A stretch of DNA of 64,000 nt from Aeromicrobium sp. Root344 (GTDB lineage Bacteria; Actinomycetota; Actinomycetes; Propionibacteriales; Nocardioidaceae), in NCBI RefSeq assembly GCF_001425755.1, contig NZ_LMDH01000001.1, positions 2,065,518 through 2,129,517 on the forward strand. Reading direction: 5' to 3'. Below are positions 27,717-35,260 of this stretch, piece after piece; the first letter of the stretch is position 1; each line of letters starts with the position of its first letter. Position numbers and translations under genes: made by a program. Below the pieces are notes generated by a model that searched no databases, was not told the DNA's origin, and saw only the letters and a list, made by a program, of their open reading frames with translations.

Positions 27717-28727
27717 ATGAACCGCACCCTGCCCAAGATCGCCGCCGCCCTCGGTGCGCTCGCGCTCGCGAGCACACTGACCGCGTGCGGTGGGGCCGCC
27801 GACTCGTCGACCGTCAAGAAGGTCGATCCCCAGTGGAAGAAGTACACCTTCACGATCGGTGAGCAGAGCGACGGCATCGTCGAGCTGGCCAAGGAGTCCG
27901 GCGCGTTCGACTCCGCGTCGTACAAGATCAAGTACGCCAAGTTCGAGTACGGTCCGCCGCTCGTCCAGGCTGCGGCCTCCGGCGACATCGACCTCGGCAG
28001 CGTCGGTGCCGTGCCGCCGATCACGGGTGCGGCCAAGACGCTCGGCTTCCGGATCGTCGCGATCCAGACCCCGACGGATCCCGACCGCGCGCTGGAGAAC
28101 ATCCTCGTGCCGAAGGGATCGCCCATCAAGACACTCGCGGACCTCAAGGGCAAGCGCATCGCGATCCCGCAGGGCAGCTCGGCCCACGGCCTGGCGCTCA
28201 ACGCGATCCAGAGCGTCGGGCTGACGCCCAAGGACGTGAAGTTCGTGTTCCTGCCGCCGGCCGACGGCCAGAGCGCGTTCGCTGCGGGCAAGGTCGACGC
28301 GTGGGCGATCTGGGACCCGCAGTCGTCGCTCGCGGTGTCGCAGGGTGCGCGGGTCATCGCCAAGGGCGTGCCGCCGCTCGACTACGGCAGCCAGTTCTAC
28401 GTCGCGTCCAAGAAGACGCTCGATGACCCGGTCAAGCGCAAGGCCCTCGCCGACGTGCTCAAGCGGCTCGCCACGGCGTACGGCTACGCCCACAAGAACC
28501 CCGACAAGCACGTCGAGGCGCTCGTGAAGGAGACGGGCCTGGACCCCAAGGTCATCGAGAAGAACATCGCGGCGTGGAGCTTCAAGATCGGCGCGGTCAC
28601 CCCGGCGCAGGCCAAGGGTGAGCAGAAGCTGGCCGACAATTTCCTCGACGCCGGCGAGATCACCACCAAGGTCGACGTCGACCAGGTCATCGACAACGTC
28701 CTGCCCGCCGGGTTCGGTGCCTCGTGA
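27717..28727 (+). CDS. ABC transporter substrate-binding lipoprotein, SsuA/NMT1-like
   Basis: A 336-residue lipoprotein. The lipobox LTAC ends a signal peptide at about residue 24, and the rest matches the NMT1/SsuA periplasmic-binding fold (YGPPLVQAAASGDIDLGSVGAVPP, then KGKRIAIPQGSSAHGLALNAI and VDAWAIWDPQSSLAV). The conserved WAIWDP motif is typical of aliphatic sulfonate binders. AAGGAG at 27703-27708 precedes the ATG. The next gene overlaps its stop by GTGA. Confidence 0.92.
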   Translation: MNRTLPKIAAALGALALASTLTACGGAADSSTVKKVDPQWKKYTFTIGEQSDGIVELAKESGAFDSASYKIKYAKFEYGPPLVQAAASGDIDLGSVGAVPPITGAAKTLGFRIVAIQTPTDPDRALENILVPKGSPIKTLADLKGKRIAIPQGSSAHGLALNAIQSVGLTPKDVKFVFLPPADGQSAFAAGKVDAWAIWDPQSSLAVSQGARVIAKGVPPLDYGSQFYVASKKTLDDPVKRKALADVLKRLATAYGYAHKNPDKHVEALVKETGLDPKVIEKNIAAWSFKIGAVTPAQAKGEQKLADNFLDAGEITTKVDVDQVIDNVLPAGFGAS

Positions 28728-30064
28728 GCGCGCGTCAGCTCCACCTCAACGCGTTCCTGATGGAGGCCGGTCACCACGAGGCGGCCTGGCGGCTGCCGGA
28801 GAGCAACGTCGACGCGGACTTCGACCTGCAGCACTGGGTACGCCTGGCGAAGCTCGCCGAGGACGCGAAGTTCGACTCGCTGTTCCTCGCCGACGGACCG
28901 GCGCTGCAGGGCTCGGGGGAGTTCCGCCCGCCGGGACAGCTCGAGCCGCTGACGCTGCTGACCGCGCTGGCGGCGGCGACGAGCCGGATCGGGCTCATCG
29001 CGACGGTCTCCACGACGTACAACTCGCCCTACAACCTCGCTCGCCGGCTGGCCTCGGTCGACCACGTCAGCGGCGGGCGTGCGGGGTGGAACATCGTGAC
29101 CTCCGCGACCCAGCGCGAGGCCGACAACTTCGGCCTCGACTTCACCCTGGGTCACGGGGCACGCTACGAACGGGCGGCGGAGTTCCTCGACGTCGCGCTC
29201 AAGCTCTGGGACAGCTGGGAGGACGAGGCGCGGGTCGGTGACAAGGCGGCCGGCCGGTTCGCCGATCCCGAGCGGATCCACCCGATCCGGCACCGCGGCC
29301 AGTACTTCCGCGTCGAGGGTGCCCTGAACGTACGGCGTCCTCCTCAGGGCTATCCGCTGCTGGTGCAGGCCGGGTCGTCCGATGACGGCAAGCAGTTCGC
29401 TGCGGCGTACGCGGAGGCGATCTTCACGGCGCACCAGACGATCGAGCGGGCGCAGGACTTCTACGCCGACATCAAGGACCGGGCCCGCAGGATCGGCCGT
29501 GATCCCGACGGGATCAAGGTGCTTCCGGGAATCGTGCCGGTCATCGGCTCGAGCGAGGCGGAGGCCCAGCGGCTCGCGCAGCAGCTGGACGACCTGCGGG
29601 TCCCCGAGTACGGGCTGTTGCAGCTGTCGACGATCCTCGAGGTGCCGGCCGACTCGCTGGCACTCGACGAGCGGCTGCCGCGGTCTGTGGTCGACCGGCC
29701 GACGGTCGAGGGCTTCCAGAGCCGCGCCGACCTGATCGTCGAGCTCGCGACACGGGAGGACCTCACGGTCCGCCAGGTGCTGTCGAAGCTCGGCGGCGGC
29801 CGGGGTCACCACACTGTCGCCGGGACGCCCGAGCAGATCGCCGACACGATCGAGGCGTGGTTCACCGATGGTGCAGCGGACGGCTTCAACGTCATGGGCC
29901 CGGCGCTGCCGTCAGGGCTCGAGGCGTTCATCGAGCACGTGCTGCCGATCCTGCGTTCGCGCGGGCTCTTCCGCGAGGACTACACCGGCACGACGCTGCG
30001 GGAGCACTACGGTCTCGCGAAGCCCGCCAACCAGTTCCACGCAAGGGAGCTGGCCGGCGTCTAG
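28724..30064 (+). CDS. LLM class flavin-dependent monooxygenase, NtaA/SnaA/DszA type
   Basis: A 446-residue bacterial luciferase-like TIM-barrel enzyme. The family traits are the N-terminal LNAFLMEAGHHEAAWR, RIGLIATVSTTYNSPYNLAR, the GGRAGWNIVTS motif, and the C-terminal GTPEQIADTIEAWF. It uses reduced FMN from a partner reductase, probably the gene at 24340-24828. In this operon it likely oxidises a sulfonate, sulfone or sulfide to free sulfur. The GTG start overlaps the binding-protein stop. A conserved palindrome follows. Confidence 0.9.
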   Translation: MSARQLHLNAFLMEAGHHEAAWRLPESNVDADFDLQHWVRLAKLAEDAKFDSLFLADGPALQGSGEFRPPGQLEPLTLLTALAAATSRIGLIATVSTTYNSPYNLARRLASVDHVSGGRAGWNIVTSATQREADNFGLDFTLGHGARYERAAEFLDVALKLWDSWEDEARVGDKAAGRFADPERIHPIRHRGQYFRVEGALNVRRPPQGYPLLVQAGSSDDGKQFAAAYAEAIFTAHQTIERAQDFYADIKDRARRIGRDPDGIKVLPGIVPVIGSSEAEAQRLAQQLDDLRVPEYGLLQLSTILEVPADSLALDERLPRSVVDRPTVEGFQSRADLIVELATREDLTVRQVLSKLGGGRGHHTVAGTPEQIADTIEAWFTDGAADGFNVMGPALPSGLEAFIEHVLPILRSRGLFREDYTGTTLREHYGLAKPANQFHARELAGV

Positions 30065-30070
30065 GGCTGC

Positions 30071-30137
30071 GCCGCGATGTGGCGGCTAAACCACCATCGG
30101 CCCAGGTGCCTGTGGTGGTTCACCCGCCACATCGCGG
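30071..30137. repeat. 67-bp palindrome, CCGCGATGTGGCGG family (copy 2)
   Basis: Left arm GCCGCGATGTGGCGG (30071-30085) and right arm CCGCCACATCGCGG (30124-30137) pair, with inner CCACCA and TGGTGG. The sequence is near-identical in both arms to the element at 24269-24336, while the loops differ. Like that copy, it lies between convergent gene ends. Confidence 0.8.
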
Positions 30138-30146
30138 TTGCTTGGG

Positions 30147-31451
30147 TCAGCCCAGGACTTGGTCGAGGTACGTGTTGCTGAACGTACGGGCGGGGTCGAG
30201 CTCGTTGCGTACGTTCACGAAGTCGCCGAACCGGGCGTAGCGGTCGGCGAAGTACGACGCATCGAGGGTGTGGATCTTCCCCCAGTGGGGACGCCCCTCG
30301 TGCGCCGTGAAGATGTCCTGGGCCGCGGCGAAGTAGGCCTGGTAGTCGCTGCGCCAGTACTGGTGCACCGCGACGTAGCAGTTGGCGCGCTCGTGACCCG
30401 TCGACAGCCACACGTCGTCGGCGGCGGTGAAACGTACCTCGATCGGGAACGAGATGTTCTCGTGGCCGGCGCCGAACCACGCCTTGAGCTCGGCGAGCAC
30501 CGACGGCAGGGCCTCGCGGGGCATCGCGAACTCCGACTCCCGGAAGCGTACGGTCCGCGACGACACGAACACGTTGAACGAGTCGTCGACGTACTCCCGC
30601 GCACTCAGCACCGAGGCGGCGACGGAGTTGAGGCGGGGGATCCACGAGCGCTGGCGGGCGACGACACGGTTGAGTCCCTCGAACACCGTGTTGCTGAGGA
30701 ACTCGTCGTCGAGCCAGTGCTTGAACCGGCCGACGGGCCGGCGCTCCGTGCCCTCGGCGACGCGGTTGTTGCGCTTGGTCAGCGCCTTCTCGGTGTGCGG
30801 GAACCAGTAGAACTCGAAGTGGTCGTTGTCGGCGACGAGTGCGTCGACCTGGTCGAGCACGTCCGGCAGGGCCATCGGCTCCTCGCGGGCGTGCAGCAGG
30901 AATGCGGGCACGCACTGCAGCGTCACCTCGGTCACGATGCCCAGCGCCCCGAGGGTGACCCGGGCGGCGCCGAACCACGCGTGCGTCTCGTCGATCTCCA
31001 GCACCTCGCCGTCGGCCGTCACGAGCTGCACGGCGACGACCGCAGCGGAGATGCCGAAGAGCTTGCCGCCGGTGCCGTGCGTGCCGGTCGACACCGCGCC
31101 GGCGACGGATTGCGGGTCGACGTCGCCCAGGTTGGGCAGCGCCAGGCCCAACGCCTTGAGCCTCGGGTTGAGGTCGTGGAGCGACATCCCGGCCTGCACG
31201 CGTACGCGGCGTGTCGCCGCGTCGTGCGCCAGGATCGCGTTCATCCGGTCGAGCCGCAGCAGGACGCCGTCAGTCGCGGCGATCGCGGTGAACGAGTGGC
31301 TGGCGCCGACGGCCTTGACCTTCAGGTCCCCGGCCTCGCGCACGATCCGCTGGACGTCGGCGGTGGAGACCGGGTGCTCGACGCGTACGGGATGGGTCTC
31401 GACGCTGCGGCTCCAGTTGGTCCACGTGGTCCCTCGCTGGCGCTCGGTCAT
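30147..31451 (-). CDS. D-arabinono-1,4-lactone oxidase family FAD enzyme
   Basis: A 434-residue FAD-linked oxidase (VAO family). The FAD-binding half has KAVGASHSFTAIA and the GAVSTGTHGTGG motif; the C-terminal ALO domain ends with RPHWGKIHTLDA, the conserved HWGK motif, and the FADRYARFGDFVNVR helix. Such enzymes oxidise aldonolactones or alditols; the exact substrate is unknown. ATG 31451 overlaps the stop of the upstream PLP enzyme by ATGA, and this pairing recurs in actinobacteria. Confidence 0.88.
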   Translation of the reverse strand: MTERQRGTTWTNWSRSVETHPVRVEHPVSTADVQRIVREAGDLKVKAVGASHSFTAIAATDGVLLRLDRMNAILAHDAATRRVRVQAGMSLHDLNPRLKALGLALPNLGDVDPQSVAGAVSTGTHGTGGKLFGISAAVVAVQLVTADGEVLEIDETHAWFGAARVTLGALGIVTEVTLQCVPAFLLHAREEPMALPDVLDQVDALVADNDHFEFYWFPHTEKALTKRNNRVAEGTERRPVGRFKHWLDDEFLSNTVFEGLNRVVARQRSWIPRLNSVAASVLSAREYVDDSFNVFVSSRTVRFRESEFAMPREALPSVLAELKAWFGAGHENISFPIEVRFTAADDVWLSTGHERANCYVAVHQYWRSDYQAYFAAAQDIFTAHEGRPHWGKIHTLDASYFADRYARFGDFVNVRNELDPARTFSNTYLDQVLG

Positions 31452-32620
31452 CCGAAGTTCTTGCCCTCTCCGCGATATGTCGGGACGCGCGTGACGACGC
31501 CGTCGGCGGCGACCAGCGCGACCTCGTCGAAGCGCTCGCACATCTCGCCGGCCTTGGCATAGCGCATGACGACCCGGTCACCGATCGACAGCTCGCGCGC
31601 GGCTGAGCCCTTGACCGGGCTCTGCACCTCGCCGGCGCCCTCGGTGCCGATCGCCTTGAGCCCTTCGGGCCACGTCGGCGTCGGCTGCCGGTTCTTGTTG
31701 GTCGGCCCCGACGCGATGTAGCCGCCGGCGAACAGTGTCGCGATGTCCGGAGCCGGCTTGCGTACGACCGAGAGCACGAAGTACGCCGCAGGGCGCGCCT
31801 CGAACGCGTCGTAGCCGTCGAACAGCGTCGGCGCGAACAGCCCCGAGCCGGCGGTGAGCTCGGTGATCGCCGGGTCCTGGCCGGTGACCTCGAGGCTCCC
31901 GGTGCCACCGGCGTTGACGATCTCGAGCTTGGCGCGCCGGGACACCGCGGCGACGACCTCGGACCGGCGCTCCAGCAGGTCGGCGGCGGAGCGCTTCTTG
32001 ACGAGGCGTACGGCCGGCGACGAGTCGGGAAGGCCGGCGATCTGTGCGTCGTAGAACATCACCCCGACAAGGTCGAAGCCCGGCCGGGCGGCGATGGCTG
32101 TCGCCAGCGTGCCGGCCTGCTCGGCGGTGTGCACGGGGGAGCGGCGCACGCCGAGGTGCACCGGCCCCAGCTTGAGCGAGGAGTCGACGTCGATGCAGAC
32201 TCGGATCGACGGGTGGCCGGCCCCGAGCAGGCTGTCGATGTGGTCGAGCGACTCGGTGCTGTCGACCATCACGGTGATCTGCGCGCGGCGCCGCTCGTCG
32301 GCGACGAGATAGTCGAGCGAGCCGCGGCTCGTCGTGGGATAGGCCAGCAGGATGTCGTCGATCCCGTTGTCGACGAGCCAGTTGGACTCGGCGAGCGAGT
32401 ACGACATGACGCCGGCGAAGCCGTCGCGGGCCAGCGTGCCCTCGAGGATCGACCGCACGCGCACGGACTTGCTGGCGACGCGGATCGGTACGCCGCCGGC
32501 CCGGCGTACGAGGTCATCGGCGTTGGCCCACAGCGCCGGCTCGTCGATCACCGCGAACGGGGTGTCCAGGTCTTGTGTCGCGGCGAGCAGTCGGGCGTAC
32601 GGGCTGGACGTTTGTGGCAC
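31448..32620 (-). CDS. PLP-dependent amino acid deaminase/aldolase (alanine racemase N-fold)
   Basis: A 390-residue PLP enzyme with the fold type III barrel. The PLP lysine is probably in IRVASKSVRVRS near residue 55, and phosphate-binding motifs follow (NAGGTGS, TELTAGSG). It resembles D-threonine aldolase and D-serine deaminase-like proteins; the actual substrate is unknown. GTG 32620 is used; two further codons upstream are in frame but weak. It heads a two-gene operon with the lactone oxidase. Confidence 0.85.
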   Translation of the reverse strand: MPQTSSPYARLLAATQDLDTPFAVIDEPALWANADDLVRRAGGVPIRVASKSVRVRSILEGTLARDGFAGVMSYSLAESNWLVDNGIDDILLAYPTTSRGSLDYLVADERRRAQITVMVDSTESLDHIDSLLGAGHPSIRVCIDVDSSLKLGPVHLGVRRSPVHTAEQAGTLATAIAARPGFDLVGVMFYDAQIAGLPDSSPAVRLVKKRSAADLLERRSEVVAAVSRRAKLEIVNAGGTGSLEVTGQDPAITELTAGSGLFAPTLFDGYDAFEARPAAYFVLSVVRKPAPDIATLFAGGYIASGPTNKNRQPTPTWPEGLKAIGTEGAGEVQSPVKGSAARELSIGDRVVMRYAKAGEMCERFDEVALVAADGVVTRVPTYRGEGKNFG

Positions 32621-32673
32621 GCCGTCAGTATGTCGCACCGCCGGTGCAGGAACCGGTCGCGGATACTGGACCG

Positions 32674-33489
32674 ATGCGCAGGCTCACCCCACTTCTCCTG
32701 GCGGTGGCGATCGTGGTGTCGGGCTGCACGTCGGGCTCGTCGGACCCCGAGCCGACGCCGACCGCGACGACGGCCCGCGCCATCACCTTCGAGTCGCTCA
32801 AGCTCGACTGGCCGACGGCGCAGGGACGTCTCGTCGTGCCCGAGGTGCCGGCGGCACCGGCCGGCTTCGACGCCGAGACGCTCGACCGGATGGCCGCGGT
32901 GCTCAAGAAGTGGGCGCGGCTGAGCACCGTCGACGACGGCATGTGGCACAGCGGCGACCCGCTCAGCGACGTCCGCGCGGTGCTGCCCAAGGACACCGCC
33001 AGCACGTACGAGGAGCAGCTCAGGGGTGTGGTCTCGCCACACCTCGCCGTGGCGAACGTGTTCGGCGACGACGTCACGGTCGTCGGCACGCCCATGGTCA
33101 CCGCAGCGTGGCACGTCTCGACGGAGAAGGACCAGGCCAACGAGTCGTTCGTACGCCTCGAGCTGCAGACCCGCGCCGCGTACGAGGTGCGGATCGGCAA
33201 CGGGCCGAGCCGGGTCATCGGCGTGCTGCGGGTGCACAGCCTCAGCGCGTACAAGGACACGACCGACGACTTCGGCATCGGCGGTGGGTGGCAGGAGTTC
33301 GGTGCCAGTGACTGTGCCCTGGCGCTCGACGACGCGCTGGTGCCTGACAGCGACCGCGCGGACTCCCTCGATGACCTCCAGACGTTCATCCGCATCGGCA
33401 GGGGATCGACGGTGCAGATGCCCGAGCTGCTCGCGCACGACCGGCTCGATCCCGACTACGTCGAGCGCTGCCGCAACGGCCAGGCCTGA
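32674..33489 (+). CDS. hypothetical lipoprotein
   Basis: A 271-residue predicted lipoprotein: a short signal peptide (MRRLTPLLLAVAIVVSGC, lipobox VSGC at residue 18), then a Ser/Pro/Thr linker and a mature domain of about 235 residues. I do not recognise a family. The mature part has a helix-rich start (AETLDRMAAVLKKWARL) and several beta strands with conserved-looking aromatic residues (WHSGDPLSDV, WHVSTEKDQ). It probably resides on the outer face of the membrane. It is monocistronic and divergent from the PLP enzyme. Confidence 0.75.
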   Translation: MRRLTPLLLAVAIVVSGCTSGSSDPEPTPTATTARAITFESLKLDWPTAQGRLVVPEVPAAPAGFDAETLDRMAAVLKKWARLSTVDDGMWHSGDPLSDVRAVLPKDTASTYEEQLRGVVSPHLAVANVFGDDVTVVGTPMVTAAWHVSTEKDQANESFVRLELQTRAAYEVRIGNGPSRVIGVLRVHSLSAYKDTTDDFGIGGGWQEFGASDCALALDDALVPDSDRADSLDDLQTFIRIGRGSTVQMPELLAHDRLDPDYVERCRNGQA

Positions 33490-33500
33490 GGGCTCTTCTC

Positions 33501-33541
33501 GCTGGTTGAGGTCTGGAGCGACGTGGAGCCTCGAAACCACC
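33501..33541. repeat. imperfect palindrome, TGGTTGAGG...CCTCGAAACCA type
   Basis: TGGTTGAGG (33503-33511) pairs imperfectly with CCTCGAAACCA (33529-33539). From memory, hairpins of this form (TGGTTTCGAGGC...CCTCAACCA) are widespread intergenic repeats in Nocardioides-like and other actinobacterial genomes. Only one copy is in this window. Confidence 0.55.
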
Positions 33542-33584
33542 GCGCGCCTCACCCACTACGATGGACCCGGGCTTCGGCCCGTAC

Positions 33585-33657
33585 GCCTCTGTAGCTCAGT
33601 TGGTAGAGCGCCTCACTTGTAATGAGGATGTCGCGGGTTCGAATCCTGTCGGAGGCT
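33585..33657 (+). tRNA. tRNA-Thr, anticodon UGU
   Basis: A 73-base cloverleaf: acceptor arms GCCTCTG and CGGAGGC (with one G-U), D-arm TAGCTCAGTTGGTAGAGC, anticodon loop CTTGTAA with TGT at 33618-33620, and T-arm GGGTTCGAATCC. The discriminator base is T and the CCA is not encoded. The 3' end abuts a tyrosine integrase, which makes it the likely integration site of a genomic island. Confidence 0.96.
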
Positions 33658-33660
33658 CAA
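33630..33660. other. probable attachment site (attL) in the tRNA-Thr 3' end
   Basis: The integrase coding frame on the opposite strand stops within the last base of the tRNA, so the T-arm and acceptor 3' sequence is the expected attachment core. I searched the rest of the window by eye for a second copy of the TCGAATCC...GGAGGC stretch and found none, so the other end of the island is not identified. Confidence 0.45.
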
Positions 33661-34742
33661 GGGAAAATCGGGTTCGATGATTCGGGCCGCGCACCCCCGG
33701 CGCTCCCCCGCCGGTTGAGGACCTCCAGACCGGCCTGATCGGCGCTGTCGCCGAGGTAGTGCACGTAGATCTGCGTGGTCTGCAGCGACGAGTGCCCGAG
33801 CCATGCCTGGACCGTCGAGATCGACACCCCCGAGGCCAGCCAGAGGCACGCCGCGGTGTGCCGCAGGTCGTGCAGCCGCCGGCCCCGCCCGGTGGTGGTC
33901 CAGCGGATGGACCGCTTGAACCCGGCGGCGTGCAGCCGCCCGCCGCTGGACGAGGTGAGGAGCAGGTCGTCGGCGCCCTTGTCCTTCGCCATGCTGCGCA
34001 CCAGCGGCAGCAGCTCCTCGGACAACGGGATGTGACGGGTCCGGCCGCTCTTGGTCGACTTGGGCTCCACCGACTCGGGCGCGGATCGACGGACGACCAG
34101 CCGGGGCATCGGCACCTCGATGAAGTCGGCGACTCGCAGCTCGCGCGCCTCGGACCAGTGCAGACCGGTCCAGGCGAGCAGCCAGACGACATCGGCGAGG
34201 TGGTCGTCGTACGCCGCGATGTCGCTGCGGACGTCGACCAGCTCGGGCTCGGTGAACGGCTGCATGCCCTGAGCCGGCAGCACCTGGTGCGCCACGCTCG
34301 TGCGAGCAACAGGGTTGTCGACGCGCAGTCGCTCGCGCACGGTCCACGAGAAGAAGCCCGACAGCACCGCGCGGAATCTTTTGACTGACGACTCCGCGTA
34401 CCGGCGCGACCAGGCATCTAGGACGCGCTGAACCTCGCGATCGGTCACCCGCCCTAGGTGCAGGTTGCCGAGATTGGGCGGCATCAGCTTCACCATCTCC
34501 ATGTCGGCCTTGTAGGTCTTCACCGCGACGGTGTGCCGTCGTGACTCCATATAGGTGGCGAACGCCTTGCGCACCTGAACCTCGCCAGCACGCGGATCGG
34601 TCCCGCCAGCGAGGGCGGCCTTCTCCCGGCTCAGCCATCCATCGGCTTCGCGCTTGGTGTCGAACGTCTTGCTGGTCACGTACTCGCGGCCGTTCTTGAG
34701 CGTCGCTCGCCAGCGCCCCGAGCGGTCCTTGCGGACGGGCAT
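33657..34742 (-). CDS. int: tyrosine site-specific integrase
   Basis: A 361-residue tyrosine recombinase. The N-terminal arm-binding domain (RWRATLKNGREYVTSKTFD) and SAM-like core-binding domain (about residues 70-160) precede the catalytic domain. The catalytic residues seen are Arg in SEARELRVAD, His/Arg in LHDLRHTAA, the later His in WLGHSS, and Tyr in QIYVHYLG. The C-terminus runs into the tRNA-Thr gene, a standard arrangement for tRNA-targeting integrative elements. Its start overlaps the excisionase-like stop. Confidence 0.93.
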   Translation of the reverse strand: MPVRKDRSGRWRATLKNGREYVTSKTFDTKREADGWLSREKAALAGGTDPRAGEVQVRKAFATYMESRRHTVAVKTYKADMEMVKLMPPNLGNLHLGRVTDREVQRVLDAWSRRYAESSVKRFRAVLSGFFSWTVRERLRVDNPVARTSVAHQVLPAQGMQPFTEPELVDVRSDIAAYDDHLADVVWLLAWTGLHWSEARELRVADFIEVPMPRLVVRRSAPESVEPKSTKSGRTRHIPLSEELLPLVRSMAKDKGADDLLLTSSSGGRLHAAGFKRSIRWTTTGRGRRLHDLRHTAACLWLASGVSISTVQAWLGHSSLQTTQIYVHYLGDSADQAGLEVLNRRGSAGGARPESSNPIFP

Positions 34743-34921
34743 CAGGACGCTCGTTCCTCGATGTACGCGAGCAGCTCGTCCTCGCGGTAGCGCGGTGTGT
34801 GGTCGGTGACCCACACGAACCGCGGCCCCTTGCCGGTCTGGCGCAACCGGCACAGCGTCGAAGGCGTGACGCCGAGGATCTTCCCAACCTGCGCCGGCGT
34901 CAGCAGCTGAATCTCTGTCAT
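34742..34921 (-). CDS. excisionase-like helix-turn-helix protein
   Basis: A 59-residue protein with a MerR-like winged helix (LLTPAQVGKILGVTPSTLCRL, then GPRFVWVTDHTPRYREDELL), the usual form of small recombination directionality factors. It directly precedes the integrase gene with an ATGA overlap. On the minus strand, GGGAGGA precedes its ATG at moderate spacing. It probably controls excision, or represses the integrase promoter. Confidence 0.82.
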   Translation of the reverse strand: MTEIQLLTPAQVGKILGVTPSTLCRLRQTGKGPRFVWVTDHTPRYREDELLAYIEERAS

Positions 34922-35260
34922 GGCACTCGTCCGTCCTCCCACCCCGATAGTGGATAGCCATCTCGACCCTCCAGTCTGAGCCGGTGAGGTGGGGTACGCT
35001 CCGGCTCGAGTGACATCTGTGGAGAACCAGTTGCATGGCCTGCGCCCTGTGGATACGGGCACAACCCCTAAGGCCCGATGCCATGTGTCCTAGGGCCAGG
35101 GAGCGTCGAACTTTCGGGGGAACGTTCTCTGCGGTGCACCAATCGCGGTTTGCCACCGGTGATCTTGAGCGTCGCTTCGGAATTTGCCCAGCGAGCTGTC
35201 AGATTGCGGGCATGTGATCCTGGCCCTGATGAGTGCGTGACCTTGAATGTCAGGTCATCT
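34922..35260. other. 339-bp intergenic region between the excisionase and NTPase genes
   Basis: I see no convincing gene here. It should contain the promoter for the excisionase-integrase pair; on the minus strand a CTATCCACTATC stretch precedes the ribosome binding site. The rest is of lower GC than the backbone, with no clear hairpin after the NTPase stop. Confidence 0.5.

Noticed and set aside
30147..32620. Vitamin C-type or D-threonine pathway
   Set aside because: Families are clear, but no further pathway genes are near and substrates cannot be read from sequence.
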